A stretch of DNA of 64,000 nucleotides from Anticarsia gemmatalis (taxonomy: Eukaryota; Arthropoda; Insecta; Lepidoptera; Erebidae), in NCBI RefSeq assembly GCF_050436995.1, contig NC_134766.1, positions 2,790,001 through 2,854,000 on the forward strand. Direction: 5' to 3'. Both the position numbers and the translations under genes were made by a program. Shown here piece by piece: positions 47,801 through 54,550 of this stretch. Each line of letters starts with the position of its first letter. Positions within the stretch are counted from its first letter, which is position 1. The notes under the pieces are model-generated. The model did not search any database. It worked only from the letters and a program-made list of their open reading frames with translations, and was not told where the DNA came from.

Positions 47801-50800
47801 CATAGTCTATCGTATTTGTGTTTTCGATTCCGAATCAAGTATTTGTGCATGATTCAAAGCTTTTGATCTGGTGGATCTTTTCTTTGTGTTCGTTGTATGT
47901 ATGTTTGTTTGTAAAAGTCTCTCATGGCAATTTTATTCCTTGATACAGTTTTCTTTTTCATAAAGTTGAAAAATATGATATCATATTTTCTAGTCGGGAT
48001 TAGGCTAGCATTTTTCGGTAGTTAGGCATAGGTTATTTTGAAAATATGATATCAGGACTAGGTAGTAAATATGTAAGCTTTATGACCAATTGAACATAGT
48101 AAAGAAATGTAGGAACATATCTTAGGTAATGATCAAATTTTGAATGATAATTGTGTGTAAACGAGAATCAATGTTAATATTTTGAAGTGTGTATATCGGG
48201 AAACTGTATTCGAAGTATTACCTTGGCTAATATTATATAGATCTTTTTAAAAGTTACGAGACTCTATATTATTATGTTAGCCGACGTTCAGATCGGCAGT
48301 CTTGCAGTGTTACGGTTATCGCTTAGTACGTGAAGTCCTTATCAAGTAAATAAAAATACAAAAAGTTAATTTCAATGTACAATAAATTTGTATAAAATAT
48401 AATCAGCAATATATTACGTGTCTTCGTCTTTTAGGTGCCTTAGTATGTGCAATTGTAACCTTTATATAATTCACTGTTCTTATGTGTATGTGTAGATTGT
48501 GCGAACGATTGACTAAAACCACCCTTATATAGCTAAATAATACTACATATCTATTGAAATTCAGTTGTGTAATTTAAATGCCGTTAGTTTGATATTGTTG
48601 ATATATTTATGGTTGTCATACTGAAGGACGGGCTAACCATATTCCACTCGTGAAATCTGTCCTTAAGTTACATCAATGTTAAATAAATATTTATTAAAAA
48701 TATTTATTAAATTTATTTATTACATTTACGTATTCTGTCAAGTTGTTGGTCAAGATGACTATTATGACCATGTAAAGCGTTTGGCAAAGGAATTGTTTAT
48801 AGCTATAATAAACATAATGGAAAGGATGTGAAGAAAGATCTACTGTTGAAAGCACAGCTCTATAATAAAAGTAGCTCTGCCTTGCTAAGGAGACAGCGTT
48901 ACAGTAATACGAATTTTAAACGAAACTTATAAAGTATGATGTCGTTTCTTGTTAATAAGTATATATTTATCATGTATTCGTTTTACAAGAAGGATTTTAA
49001 TATTCTGATACTTTTGTTAATAAATGAATGAACCAAATAAAACTCGATCGTTCGCGCAAACTGAATTACACAGTTTTTATCTATGTTGAATGTATTTACA
49101 CTAATAATAATTTTTAATAAATGATTACCCCTATAGATGAAGAAATAGTTAAATATAAAATGTATACGCATAGCTACAAATTATGTTATTTATTAAATTA
49201 TTGTGTTTGGGATTACTTGATTGTAACAAGGAATGTTTTGACAATTAGTGTGGTATGGTACCATAGTACCGACGTTTGTTATCATAAATGTCTATTTAGT
49301 ATCATATATTCCGTTGATTTTTATATATTTTAATGCTGTCTCGGCAATTTAATAAAATATAATGCCTGCAGGGAAGTGCATAAGTGCGAATACCCAAAGA
49401 TTAAAAAATTAACCATTGTTTGTTTCCAACTCGTTGATATGGAAAATATATTTCTTTTATTTTAGCATAAGCCCGAGAGTATATTGAATATTTCATGTTT
49501 TTTTTTTATTATTTTATTTTGTAAAACGCTACTTTATCAGAATTAAAATGTATGATTCGAATTTTAGTCGATTTTTATTTAGTATCGCTGTGCTGAAGAA
49601 TAGTGAATGTGCACTTCCCTTTAGACATTTATTTTTTTTCTTCAAAAATAAATTGTATGTCACGAGTAATGTTTAATGAGTGTTGTTTATTATTTTTTTT
49701 ATTATTTTTCACTATTGTTCGGCACATTATGTTTTCCCCTTATATTGAATAATGTAATGATAATGTACCGTAACGGTCGGTGATGGTCGTCGAAGATTTT
49801 ATAAGGTAAGAAAATGTCATGTGCCTTACAATATGTGAATTATATTTTTATTTATTTTTAAGCTTTATGGAATATTATGGTGTCAATCCTGTAGTCTCTT
49901 ACGAAATTAGAATATCTATTTAGTGAAATTCACATAGGTAGTCATAAAAGTCCCCGACTACTGTCTAAACAAGACCATTTCCCAGCGTAACGGCAGTTAT
50001 GGGTTATTTTATAAAACCTAAGACTGCATTTTACTTAATTATTTGATCTACTAAAACAGGATCGACACCAAAACGCTACATTTTATTATAATATAACTGT
50101 CATACAAATGTGTATAACCAATTTTCTATATGTGTAGGACACCCGACGTGCCTGCAGTTCACGGTGAACATGATCGTGTCGGTGCGCAAGTACCGCTGGC
50201 AGTGCATCGAGTGCAAGTGCTGCTCCGTCTGCGGCACCAGTGATAATGATGTGAGTACAACACCTACCCCCGGTTTCTGAGTACATTTGACGGTAGTTTA
50301 TTTATTCAATAGCGTTTTTATATGAGCTTTGACACTATTGAGTAGATAAACTACCGTTAAGTGTTAAGGTTAGACGATGATAACTTAACATTTTATCATT
50401 CGTATCTGCTCCCATCACGGAATGAGAGTATGAAGGGTACTTTAAAACGTGTTAAACGATGATTTAGTATTATGTTTACAATGAAAAGGGTTGATAAAAT
50501 TGTAAATTCAACTGAAACTATAACGATTTAAAGAACAGTCAGTCTTAAACGAAACTTAAACGACATATTCCTAACTTATCCGATAATTTTTGGATCTGTA
50601 TTTTCTGCACTGTTTAAGCGAATGGTATCATGTTATACCCATAATCTCACATAATTTCGATTAGATTTTGAACCTTCAGCCGAAAAATAACCATCAATGC
50701 TCTGTGTCATAGTGACTGTAGTTCATAGATCATATCTATAAACAAGCTGACTAAACACCATCGTAAGCATTTTATCAAAAATATCTGTTTAAAACGAATC

Positions 50801-50943
50801 AATATGTGTTGTAGGACCAGTTATTGTTCTGCGACGACTGCGACCGCGGCTACCACATGTACTGCCTGGCGCCGCCGCTCGACACGCCGCCCGAGGGCTC
50901 GTGGTCCTGCGCGCTCTGCATCAAGGAGTTCCACACCAAGTGA
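26828..50943 (+). CDS. d4: d4/DPF family protein (Requiem, BAF45-type subunit of SWI/SNF), complete, 11 coding exons, 495 aa
   Basis: Exons 26828-26883, 27023-27132, 27676-27769, 28196-28376, 28775-28975, 29694-29775, 40620-40853, 42006-42187, 42669-42774, 50138-50250, 50815-50943 (stop TGA). All are GT-AG and in phase: 1488 nt. Domains: Requiem/DPF N-domain (residues ~18-95, RLCAERRMRMPFIDTQTG and YTYPAQRWRKARRQYL), acidic and basic linkers, C2H2 finger (C240, C243, H256, H261), a poly-Ala/Pro low-complexity spacer (~320-375), then PHD1 (from C387) and PHD2 (to ~488). The C-terminus is IKEFHTK. Known family role: in BAF/PBAF-type chromatin remodelling, the double PHD finger binds acylated histone H3. 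The length is close to Drosophila d4 and longer than vertebrate DPFs because of the spacer. The start MAAAEIQ is the first ATG after the promoter motifs. Confidence 0.95.
28775..28975 (+). CDS. d4: d4/DPF exon: acidic patch and basic Arg/Gly linker
   Basis: A 201-nt phase 0/0 exon. It starts EWFYDELAMEEMETGEEPD, continues with an acidic Asp/Glu/Tyr stretch, and then has basic KRRGG and RGGRVRK segments that may act as nuclear localisation signal. GC-rich compared with its introns. Confidence 0.9.
29251..29487 (+). mobile_element. Lepidopteran Helitron-like / microsatellite-associated repeat, GTTT variant
   Basis: Begins TCTATACTAATATTATAAAA, then (GTTT)n, CTACTGGTCCGATTTG, CATCACGCTACGGTCATAAG, and ends GACGCAAGCGAAGTTGTGCG. 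It lies in the d4 intron before 29694. Confidence 0.75.
32276..32430 (+). mobile_element. Helitron-like or related repeat fragment (second copy)
   Basis: Shares CTCCTCCGAAACGGCTTGAC, TTGAAATTTTGTGA, TATTGAGTAG and TGAGAATCGG with 8092-8272, and ends TTTGTCAGCTAGAAC. Confidence 0.6.
33395..33570. repeat. Degenerate foldback element
   Basis: TTTAAAATAAACC / GATTTATTTTAAA and GATATGTGGATTAAAACGGCATG / CATGTTTTATACCACATG pair across a centre GGCGCGTCG. Imperfect arms. It lies in the large d4 intron. Confidence 0.5.
34205..34415. repeat. Foldback element (MITE-like)
   Basis: TCGTAGACAAGGTTATG ... GATTTTAGGCTTCAAG ... CCATACAAAT pairs with ATTTGTATGG ... CTTGAAGGCTAAAATC ... GTAGCCTTATCTACAAA. 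Arms about 90 bp, imperfect. Confidence 0.65.
35319..35428. mobile_element. Short MITE, 'CCCGGTTTCTGAG' family
   Basis: ACCCCCGGTTTCTGAGG at the left, ACTCAGAAGCGGGGGGT at the right. The inner inverted blocks are AGTTTATAGTTTAGCG and AATAGATAAACTACC. Confidence 0.7.
36670..36784. mobile_element. MITE, 'GATAAGCTAACCGATACTTATTC' family
   Basis: Left block TTCATAGGCTTATGAATAAG and right block GCTAACCGATACTTATTCAT then AAGCAGTGAAAT. Related elements: 37125-37223 and 46169-46264. Further fragments with a similar end are near 7968 and 63115. Confidence 0.6.
37125..37223. mobile_element. MITE, 'GATAAGCTAACCGATACTTATCC' family
   Basis: GGGCTAGTTTCACGGTATGG, AAGTATCGGATAAGCTC, then GATAAGCTAACCGATACTTA and ending GAAGTGAAACTGGCC as the inverted end. 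The best preserved copy of the family. Confidence 0.75.
37230..37440. repeat. Possible interspersed repeat
   Basis: A more GC-balanced block directly after the MITE (GCGGTTCGCAACAAAGACAA, CGAACTGTTTCATATGC, CCGTCTCATTTCTCGG). Two frames are open for about 65-77 codons, but neither shows a domain. I think it is a decayed repeat, not a gene. Confidence 0.3.
38289..38388 (+). mobile_element. LINE 3'-tail-type repeat, lepidopteran
   Basis: TTTAACCCATTAATGTCACA, CTCCTCCCGGAATGAGGGAG, TGAGTCTACCACGCTGGC, CAAGTGCGG. Second copy of the family. Confidence 0.65.
38718..38799. repeat. Inverted repeat with AACCGGTCAATGT arms
   Basis: TAACCGGTCAATGTGGACAT at the left and ATGTCGACATTGACCGGTTA at the right; about 20 of 23 positions pair. 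MITE-like. Confidence 0.65.
38911..39001. mobile_element. Tc1/mariner-type MITE
   Basis: TACACTGCCGTGCACAAAAA at the left and TTTTGTGCACGACAGTGTA at the right, flanked by TA (TA target preference of Tc1/mariner). About 90 bp, no coding capacity. Confidence 0.8.
40293..40310 (+). CDS. d4: Candidate 18-nt alternative microexon in d4/DPF
   Basis: A strong tract and acceptor (TACTGTGTGTGCAG) is followed by 18 nt and a near-consensus donor (G|GTGAGTAAG). It enters and leaves at phase 1, matching the junction between 29775 and 40620. Inclusion would change CELCGAKY to CEHGGITDVCGAKY, moving the second zinc ligand. Vertebrate DPF2 has a longer isoform with a short insert at this junction (recalled). 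Expression is not shown; a non-coding first exon of another transcript is an alternative. Confidence 0.35.
40620..40853 (+). CDS. d4: d4/DPF exon: second half of the Krüppel-type C2H2 finger
   Basis: A 234-nt exon, acceptor GGACAG, donor GGTGAGT. With the last base of the previous exon it makes CELCGAKYKTRPGLTYHF, completing C-X2-C-X12-H-X4-H. A Gly/Ala/Pro/Asp-rich run then leads to YQDSYVTFLNNPVVGTG. Very GC-rich (exceeding 70% by eye over 40680-40800), in sharp contrast to the AT-rich intron. Confidence 0.92.
42006..42187 (+). CDS. d4: d4/DPF exon: poly-Ala/Pro/Ser spacer, with tandem acceptor
   Basis: A 182-nt exon encoding GLPTPAARRSPPPRP, a Ser-rich run, then an 11-Ala tract made of GCT/GCC codons, and MDHKEPDTK. 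The acceptor is a NAGNAG: ACAG (ends 42002) and CAG (ends 42005) are both in frame and differ by one Ala codon. The Ala tract is a slippage-prone trinucleotide run. Confidence 0.88.
42527..42632 (+). mobile_element. LINE 3'-tail-type repeat, lepidopteran
   Basis: TTAACCCATTACTGTCCCAC, TGTTGGGCAAGGGTCTCC, AATGAGGGAGGGG, TGAGTCCACCACGCTGGC. The best preserved copy; it lies about 37 bp before the d4 PHD1 exon. Confidence 0.7.
42669..43046 (+). CDS. d4: d4/DPF PHD1 exon with read-through alternative terminal exon (DPF3a-like isoform)
   Basis: In the full isoform this exon is 42669-42774 (ASPSPYCDFCLGDD to CSDCGRS), with donor G|GTAAGC. If the donor is not used, the same frame stays open for 90 more codons to TAA at 43044-43046. 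The tail starts GKRRGRPPRNGLPKPTC, contains an AT-hook-like RGRP core and continues with non-repetitive, protein-like sequence ending YERDVYVE. AATAAA follows at 43227-43232. Vertebrate DPF3a diverges from DPF3b at this same CGRS|GHPTC junction (recalled). The tail is GC-richer than the following intron. Isoform use is inferred. Confidence 0.6.
   Translation, partial: ASPSPYCDFCLGDDRENKKTGTPEELVSCSDCGRSGKRRGRPPRNGLPKPTCYHLENRVCERHRHLRENIKLNGVVEILSSMSYPADDFDTFASQTKLLHDNYGQYPVSPPSRQSPTYERDVYVE
43227..43232 (+). terminator. Intronic polyadenylation signal AATAAA for the short d4 isoform
   Basis: AATAAA 181 bp after the read-through TAA, followed by a T-rich run. It would suit an alternative terminal exon. 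AATAAA is common in AT-rich introns, so this is weak on its own. Confidence 0.35.
43285..43537. mobile_element. Inverted-repeat element enclosing a tRNA-type SINE
   Basis: Ends are ATTATCATGCTGGTTTTTCA (43285 region) and TGAAAAACCAGCATGATAG (to 43537), a near-perfect terminal inverted repeat. Inside is GGTTAGTTAACTATCTCACT with TTTGGGTTCGATTCCCTC, a polymerase III B box. It sits just after the putative short d4 isoform's polyA signal. Confidence 0.65.
44193..44388. repeat. Two-unit tandem duplication of about 98 bp
   Basis: GTTATTTGTTTCTTAACGAA (44193) recurs as GTTATTTGTTTCTTAACAAA (44288). Both units end with TTTTCCAAATAATT and TAGTCATTTAATCTAA / TAGTCATTAATTCTAA. Confidence 0.8.
45534..45806. 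mobile_element. Harbinger-type MITE with TTA target duplication
   Basis: Left end GAGCGCGTTCCCTCTATGTC, right end GACATAGTGGGAACACGCCC, direct TTA on both sides (45531-45533 and 45807-45809). The interior has many TGTCGT/ACGACA subrepeats. A 3-bp TTA duplication suggests PIF/Harbinger. Confidence 0.75.
46169..46264. mobile_element. MITE, 'GATAAGCTAACCGATAGTTATTC' family
   Basis: GAGCCAGTTTCACGCCTTGT, GGATAAGTAGCAGATAGC, GATAAGCTAACCGATAGTTA, ending AGGTCGTGAAAT. Same end structure as 37125-37223. Confidence 0.65.
47040..47292 (+). mobile_element. 5S-rRNA-derived SINE
   Basis: 5S-like TGGGTTAAGGAAACC and CATAGATGGGTGACCGC, then TCTCCGTGCTTCGGAGGGCA, AGTCGGTCCCGGTTG, ACAGTCGTTAAGCCATGTCA and AAGGCCTTTCGGGCGG. 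The normal 3' tail is replaced by the hairpin pair at 47265-47342. Confidence 0.8.
47265..47342. repeat. Two adjacent perfect hairpins at the 3' end of the 5S SINE
   Basis: Hairpin 1: arms 47265-47285 and 47293-47313 (21 of 21 bases) with loop GACCACT. Hairpin 2: TACTATTATTAC (47314-47325), loop GATTA, GTAATAATAGTA (47331-47342), 12 of 12. There is no gap between the two. Confidence 0.9.
47667..47745. mobile_element. Short MITE, 'CCCGGTTTCTGAG' family
   Basis: CACCCCTGGTTTCAGAGG then CGGTAGTTTATCTATTCAAT. It ends GACAGAAACCGGGC as the inverted end. Confidence 0.6.
47763..47950 (+). mobile_element. tRNA-derived SINE
   Basis: GCTGTGGATAAAATGGTTAA (A-box region), GTGTTTTCGATTCC (decayed B box), GGATCTTTTCTTTGTGTTCG, TTGTATGTATGTTTG, TAAAAGTCTCTCATGGCAAT. 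The tail matches that of the SINE at 59306. Confidence 0.65.
50138..50250 (+). CDS. d4: d4/DPF exon: PHD1/PHD2 junction
   Basis: A 113-nt exon with acceptor TGTGTAG and donor GAT|GTGAGT. It encodes GHPTCLQFTVNMIVSVRKYR, then WQCIECKCCSVCGTSDND. It completes the PHD1 zinc ligands (His, Cys, then CIEC) and opens PHD2 (CSVC), as in other DPF proteins, where the two fingers form one unit. Confidence 0.95.
50267..50364. mobile_element. Short MITE, 'CCCGGTTTCTGAG' family
   Basis: ACCCCCGGTTTCTGAGTAC, then ACGGTAGTTTATTTATTCAA and the inverted GAGTAGATAAACTACCGT. It lies about 16 bp after the d4 exon ending at 50250; the right end has decayed. Confidence 0.6.
50815..50943 (+). CDS. d4: d4/DPF last coding exon: PHD2
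   Basis: A 129-nt exon after TTGTAG, encoding DQLLFCDDCDRGYHMYCL, APPLDTPPEGSWSCALC and the C-terminus IKEFHTK, then TGA. All PHD2 zinc ligands (CDDC, H, C, CALC) are present. GC-rich. Confidence 0.95.
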   Translation, partial: DQLLFCDDCDRGYHMYCLAPPLDTPPEGSWSCALCIKEFHTK

Positions 50944-52611
50944 ACCATCAGGTACACATAATAAGATATAAGATTATTATTATTGAGAGATGAGTGGAAC
51001 TTCTCTGGCCTTTACCTACGTGGGCAATAGAGACAGGTGGATGTTCTCTGCCTAGCACTATAAGAGATAGACGTGATTTCATGAATCTATGGAATGGAGG
51101 GTGATTCACATATTTTCACTGAAAATATGTTGTGCTGATCCTAGTATTGGGAGTTGAATGATGACTGACAATTATAATATAATTATACAATACACCTCTG
51201 CTTCACCTTCGGGTATAACAAGCTTCATAATATAATTTCAAAAGCTGTTTTTCTTACGTTATTATTTTATGACGAACGTAAAACAAAGTAGGCATAAATT
51301 TTTTTGTTGTACAAATATTTATTATCAATTTCATATAGGTCGAAAACATTTACATGTTTAACTTACAAACAATTATTTATCTAAAACTGAGGCATATTTG
51401 CGAAAACCCATCGAAAAATTGCGTAGAACATTATTAAAAAATCGGCAAATTTTGAAATTCTGACTACTTTCATAATAATAATGTATTTTTTCTCTTTCAG
51501 ATAGCACTAGGACGGTTGGTGTGCAAGAGAGATAGCTAGATAGGCGAGATAACGAATTAGTAGCGGACGTAAGGTTTAGGGTACAGGTGATCAGATAAGC
51601 GTTAGTTTGACAGTGAGTACTGTAACATAATGTTGCCATAGTATTGTGAGAGTGGGGGGAACGATGGGGGGGAGACAAGGGCCTGACGTATGAGATGTAA
51701 CTAGTGGTAGAAAGGCGTAAGTTGCTCTAACGTGGTGTCACTTAAGCTCTTTTTGAATTGAAAATGTAACTTACTTTTTGGTACTGAATTATTGTAATGA
51801 AACTTCAGTAGAATAAGGGTGTAAGACAACCCAATTGGATATCACTGCATGATGTTCGAATGGAATGAACTATAACCTTATTCCAAGATAATCTTTGAAC
51901 AAAATATAATTCGCCTCATTTTAGACCGGATTCATTCCATAAGATGTTACGTCCTTTTGACATTCATAGTGCTAGGCACTTTTCTGTAGACCTAATATTG
52001 ATTTACTAAAGTACGGATCCCATTTAAATTCTCAATATTTTACTGGTAGGTCTAAGGTTATATAAAGGTTGGTCAAATACTGGATTATGACGTCACAAAA
52101 CCTCATTTTGTTCAATATAAAATACAGTATCTATAACTGTATTAAAGTCTGTTGCATTATCAACTGCAGAAAAGCTTATGTTACACGAAAGAGTTGATGA
52201 CTTAAGCCTTTTCGTCACTGAGCTAGCGTTATGTGAATATATAAGCTGTGTATATGCTTCGCGTGTTTCATATAGTATTTACAGTAGATGACAAAACTTA
52301 TTTTATAAATATTTATACATACATATACGTAGATGATTCGATATTTATAGATTTTTAATTTTATTTACATTTTACTATTTCAATTTTAATTCTAGTGTAT
52401 ATCAGATCCTTAATACTTTTTTTACTATTTTACTTGGCAACGAGTAAAAATTGTTTTGTAATACAGAACGCGTAGTAAAGTGAGTACTCGATCGAGCGAA
52501 CAAATCGAGTAAAAAACTCGATCGAGTAAAACTCAGTTTTTTATGACAGGATTTCTTTGTGTGATGTCACAGTAGAAAGACTTTAAGCAATATGGAAACG
52601 ATGAAATAAAA

Positions 52612-52680
52612 TAACTAAGTGGTTTAAGCATTCTCTTTATATGCAAGAGGTCGACGGTTCAAATCCAAAAAAAAACACAT
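52612..52680 (+). mobile_element. tRNA-like SINE fragment
   Basis: AGTGGTTTAAGCATTC as A box and GACGGTTCAAATCC as B box, 30 bases apart, then an A-rich stretch. No acceptor stem can be formed, so a functional tRNA is unlikely. Confidence 0.4.
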
Positions 52681-52874
52681 ATTTAATTGACTTTTACAAG
52701 TAATGTGTGTATTAGAAATAATTTTAGCAAAACATCATGATGAAACCTTGAATGCAAGAAAGTTCTTAAACACTTAAAGACTTAGCCAAAAAAACGCGTA
52801 CCTATTTAAAACTTTATTTCAAAGTTTCTGTACTGCTTATAATCTCCCTTTAAACTCTCGCGACTTGTACACAT

Positions 52875-53168
52875 AATATTATAATGCAACGGGTCTTAAA
52901 CGCGATGGAAAATTAAAGGTTAGGATACCTTATTTGTTCACCCGACGTTTCGATCGAGTTACCTAACCTTTAATTTTCAATCGCTTTTAAGAGCGCGTTC
53001 CCACTATGTCGTGATGACAGATAATCGTGTAGTTTTAAGTGTCGTGGCTTATATGTTTAAATGGAGGTGTTCACATATAGAACGACACGACTTACTTAAA
53101 ACTACACGATTATCTGTCGTCACGACATAGTGGGAACGCGCCCTCAGACCCGTAGCATTATAATATAA
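52875..53168. mobile_element. Outer foldback element ('CGACGTTTCGATCGAG' family) hit by a MITE
   Basis: Left TATAATGCAACGGGTCTTAA, GGAAAATTAAAGGTTAGGAT; centre CCGACGTTTCGATCGAG; right CTAACCTTTAATTTTCAATC, then the inserted MITE, then AGACCCGTAGCATTATAA. The two outer ends pair only if the inserted MITE is ignored. Confidence 0.75.
52991..53143. mobile_element. Harbinger-type MITE, second copy, nested
   Basis: Ends GAGCGCGTTCCCACTATGTC and GACATAGTGGGAACGCGCCC. It shares the inner ACTACACGATTATCTGTCGT block with 45534-45806. It interrupts another foldback element (52875-53168). Confidence 0.8.
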
Positions 53169-53715
53169 TTTCAGTCAATATCGTTTTCTATAGATTTTCT
53201 TATACGTAATATAAATGTTTATTTAATTATTTACAACGTACAGTGCCCTAGTCTCACCCTATCGTGTCTCCGAATGATCAGCGGGCTTATAACGTATCTC
53301 AGTTGACAACTAGTGTACGTCAAATTGATGGTCACTATTCAGTACATTGCTGCTTGGACGTAACGTGTTAATCACTATATTCTAAGGAAGAAAGCCATGT
53401 ACAGCATAGTGACATGCAAATAGTTGTCAACTGAGCTACGTGATAGCCCCTCGGTTCTGTACAGTGTCGTCGGACATGTCATAGCTCTTTCTACCTCTAC
53501 CGGTGCTTGCTTTAGTATTTTATTTATTTACATACCTTTCTTGAAGACTGGTTTTATGTAGTAAGGGAAAGATCTTTATAAAAGAAACATCTTTTCTGGT
53601 GAAACAATTTCACCAGAAAATATGTCTAAACAGTCTATCTGTCTGCAATTTTGTCGACGGATAGTTGACTGCCAATCTGTGCTTTATTTCGCTCATTCAT
53701 ATATAATAATAATTA

Positions 53716-53800
53716 AATTGGATACGGGAAAGAACGTATTTTACCTCGGAATACCCGACGTTTTGGCACAGGTTTGCCCGTAGACGCAGGCTGAATTAAT
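53716..53800. mobile_element. Repeat of the 'ATACGGGAA...CGACGTTTTGG' family (fragment)
   Basis: GGATACGGGAAAGAACGTAT, TTTACCTCGGAATACCCGAC, GTTTTGGCACAGGTTTG. Similar order to 11266 and 54462. Confidence 0.45.
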
Positions 53801-54461
53801 TTCAATGGTCATTTTAGTAATTGGTTTTTTAAAAGCAGGTAAATTTTAAATGTAATTATGCTTTTAGCAAATTATTTTACCAGTTGAGATTTGAATGATT
53901 TTTTGTCAGTTATTCAGTAACCCATAATTATCATTTAATTGACAAGCACACTTTCAAGTTTTATCGTGGTACAAAACATATGAAATAACCTAATTTACGA
54001 ATTTACCATGCTTACACATTTGTAGACATTTATTTTATTTAAAGTATGAGCGAATACAAACTTCCACATTCCCTAACTACACAAAACCAGCCTCAATTCT
54101 ATCGATCAAAGTTTCCAATCTCACATGTACTAAGCTATGAACCTTATCGTAATAATATTAAAGACTTAACTTGTATAAACGTTTACTGAAGGGCCGAGTC
54201 ATTATACGTAATCTATAAGTACGTGTTAGGTTTTCACCCTTTAAGAGTGTCCATTTCTTAGTAGTTTTATATGAGGGTACTTGTATACAAATATAATCTT
54301 AGATAAAACTGATGGACAACGCACAGCCGAAACTACTGAGCGTAGAAAGTTGAAATTTTGGTATGAAGATTCTTTAGGAAGTGTAGAGGAGCACTAAGAG
54401 AAGATTTTTGGAAATAAAATTGCTTAGCTGCGGGTGGACAGTTAGTTTTTATGTTATAGAA

Positions 54462-54550
54462 TACGGGAATTACCTCGAACAAGTATTTTACCCTGGCCAG
54501 CCTAACCTTTCAGTGCAGGTTACACTGCTGTGTACCATAGCCGGTTATAA
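54462..54550. mobile_element. Repeat of the 'AATACGGGAATTA' family
   Basis: GAATACGGGAATTACCTCGA, ACAAGTATTTTACCCTGGCC, AACCTTTCAGTGCAGGTTAC. It is followed at 54733-54774 by a Helitron-like end (GCGTCTATATAATATTAGTA). Confidence 0.45.

Larger units (their letters stand above)
43047..50137 (+). other. Large d4 intron between PHD1 halves, 7.1 kb after the read-through stop
   Basis: AT-rich with many repeats (43285, 44193, 45534, 46169, 47040, 47667, 47763). Nothing recognised in 48000-50080. No coding exon seen. Confidence 0.7.
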
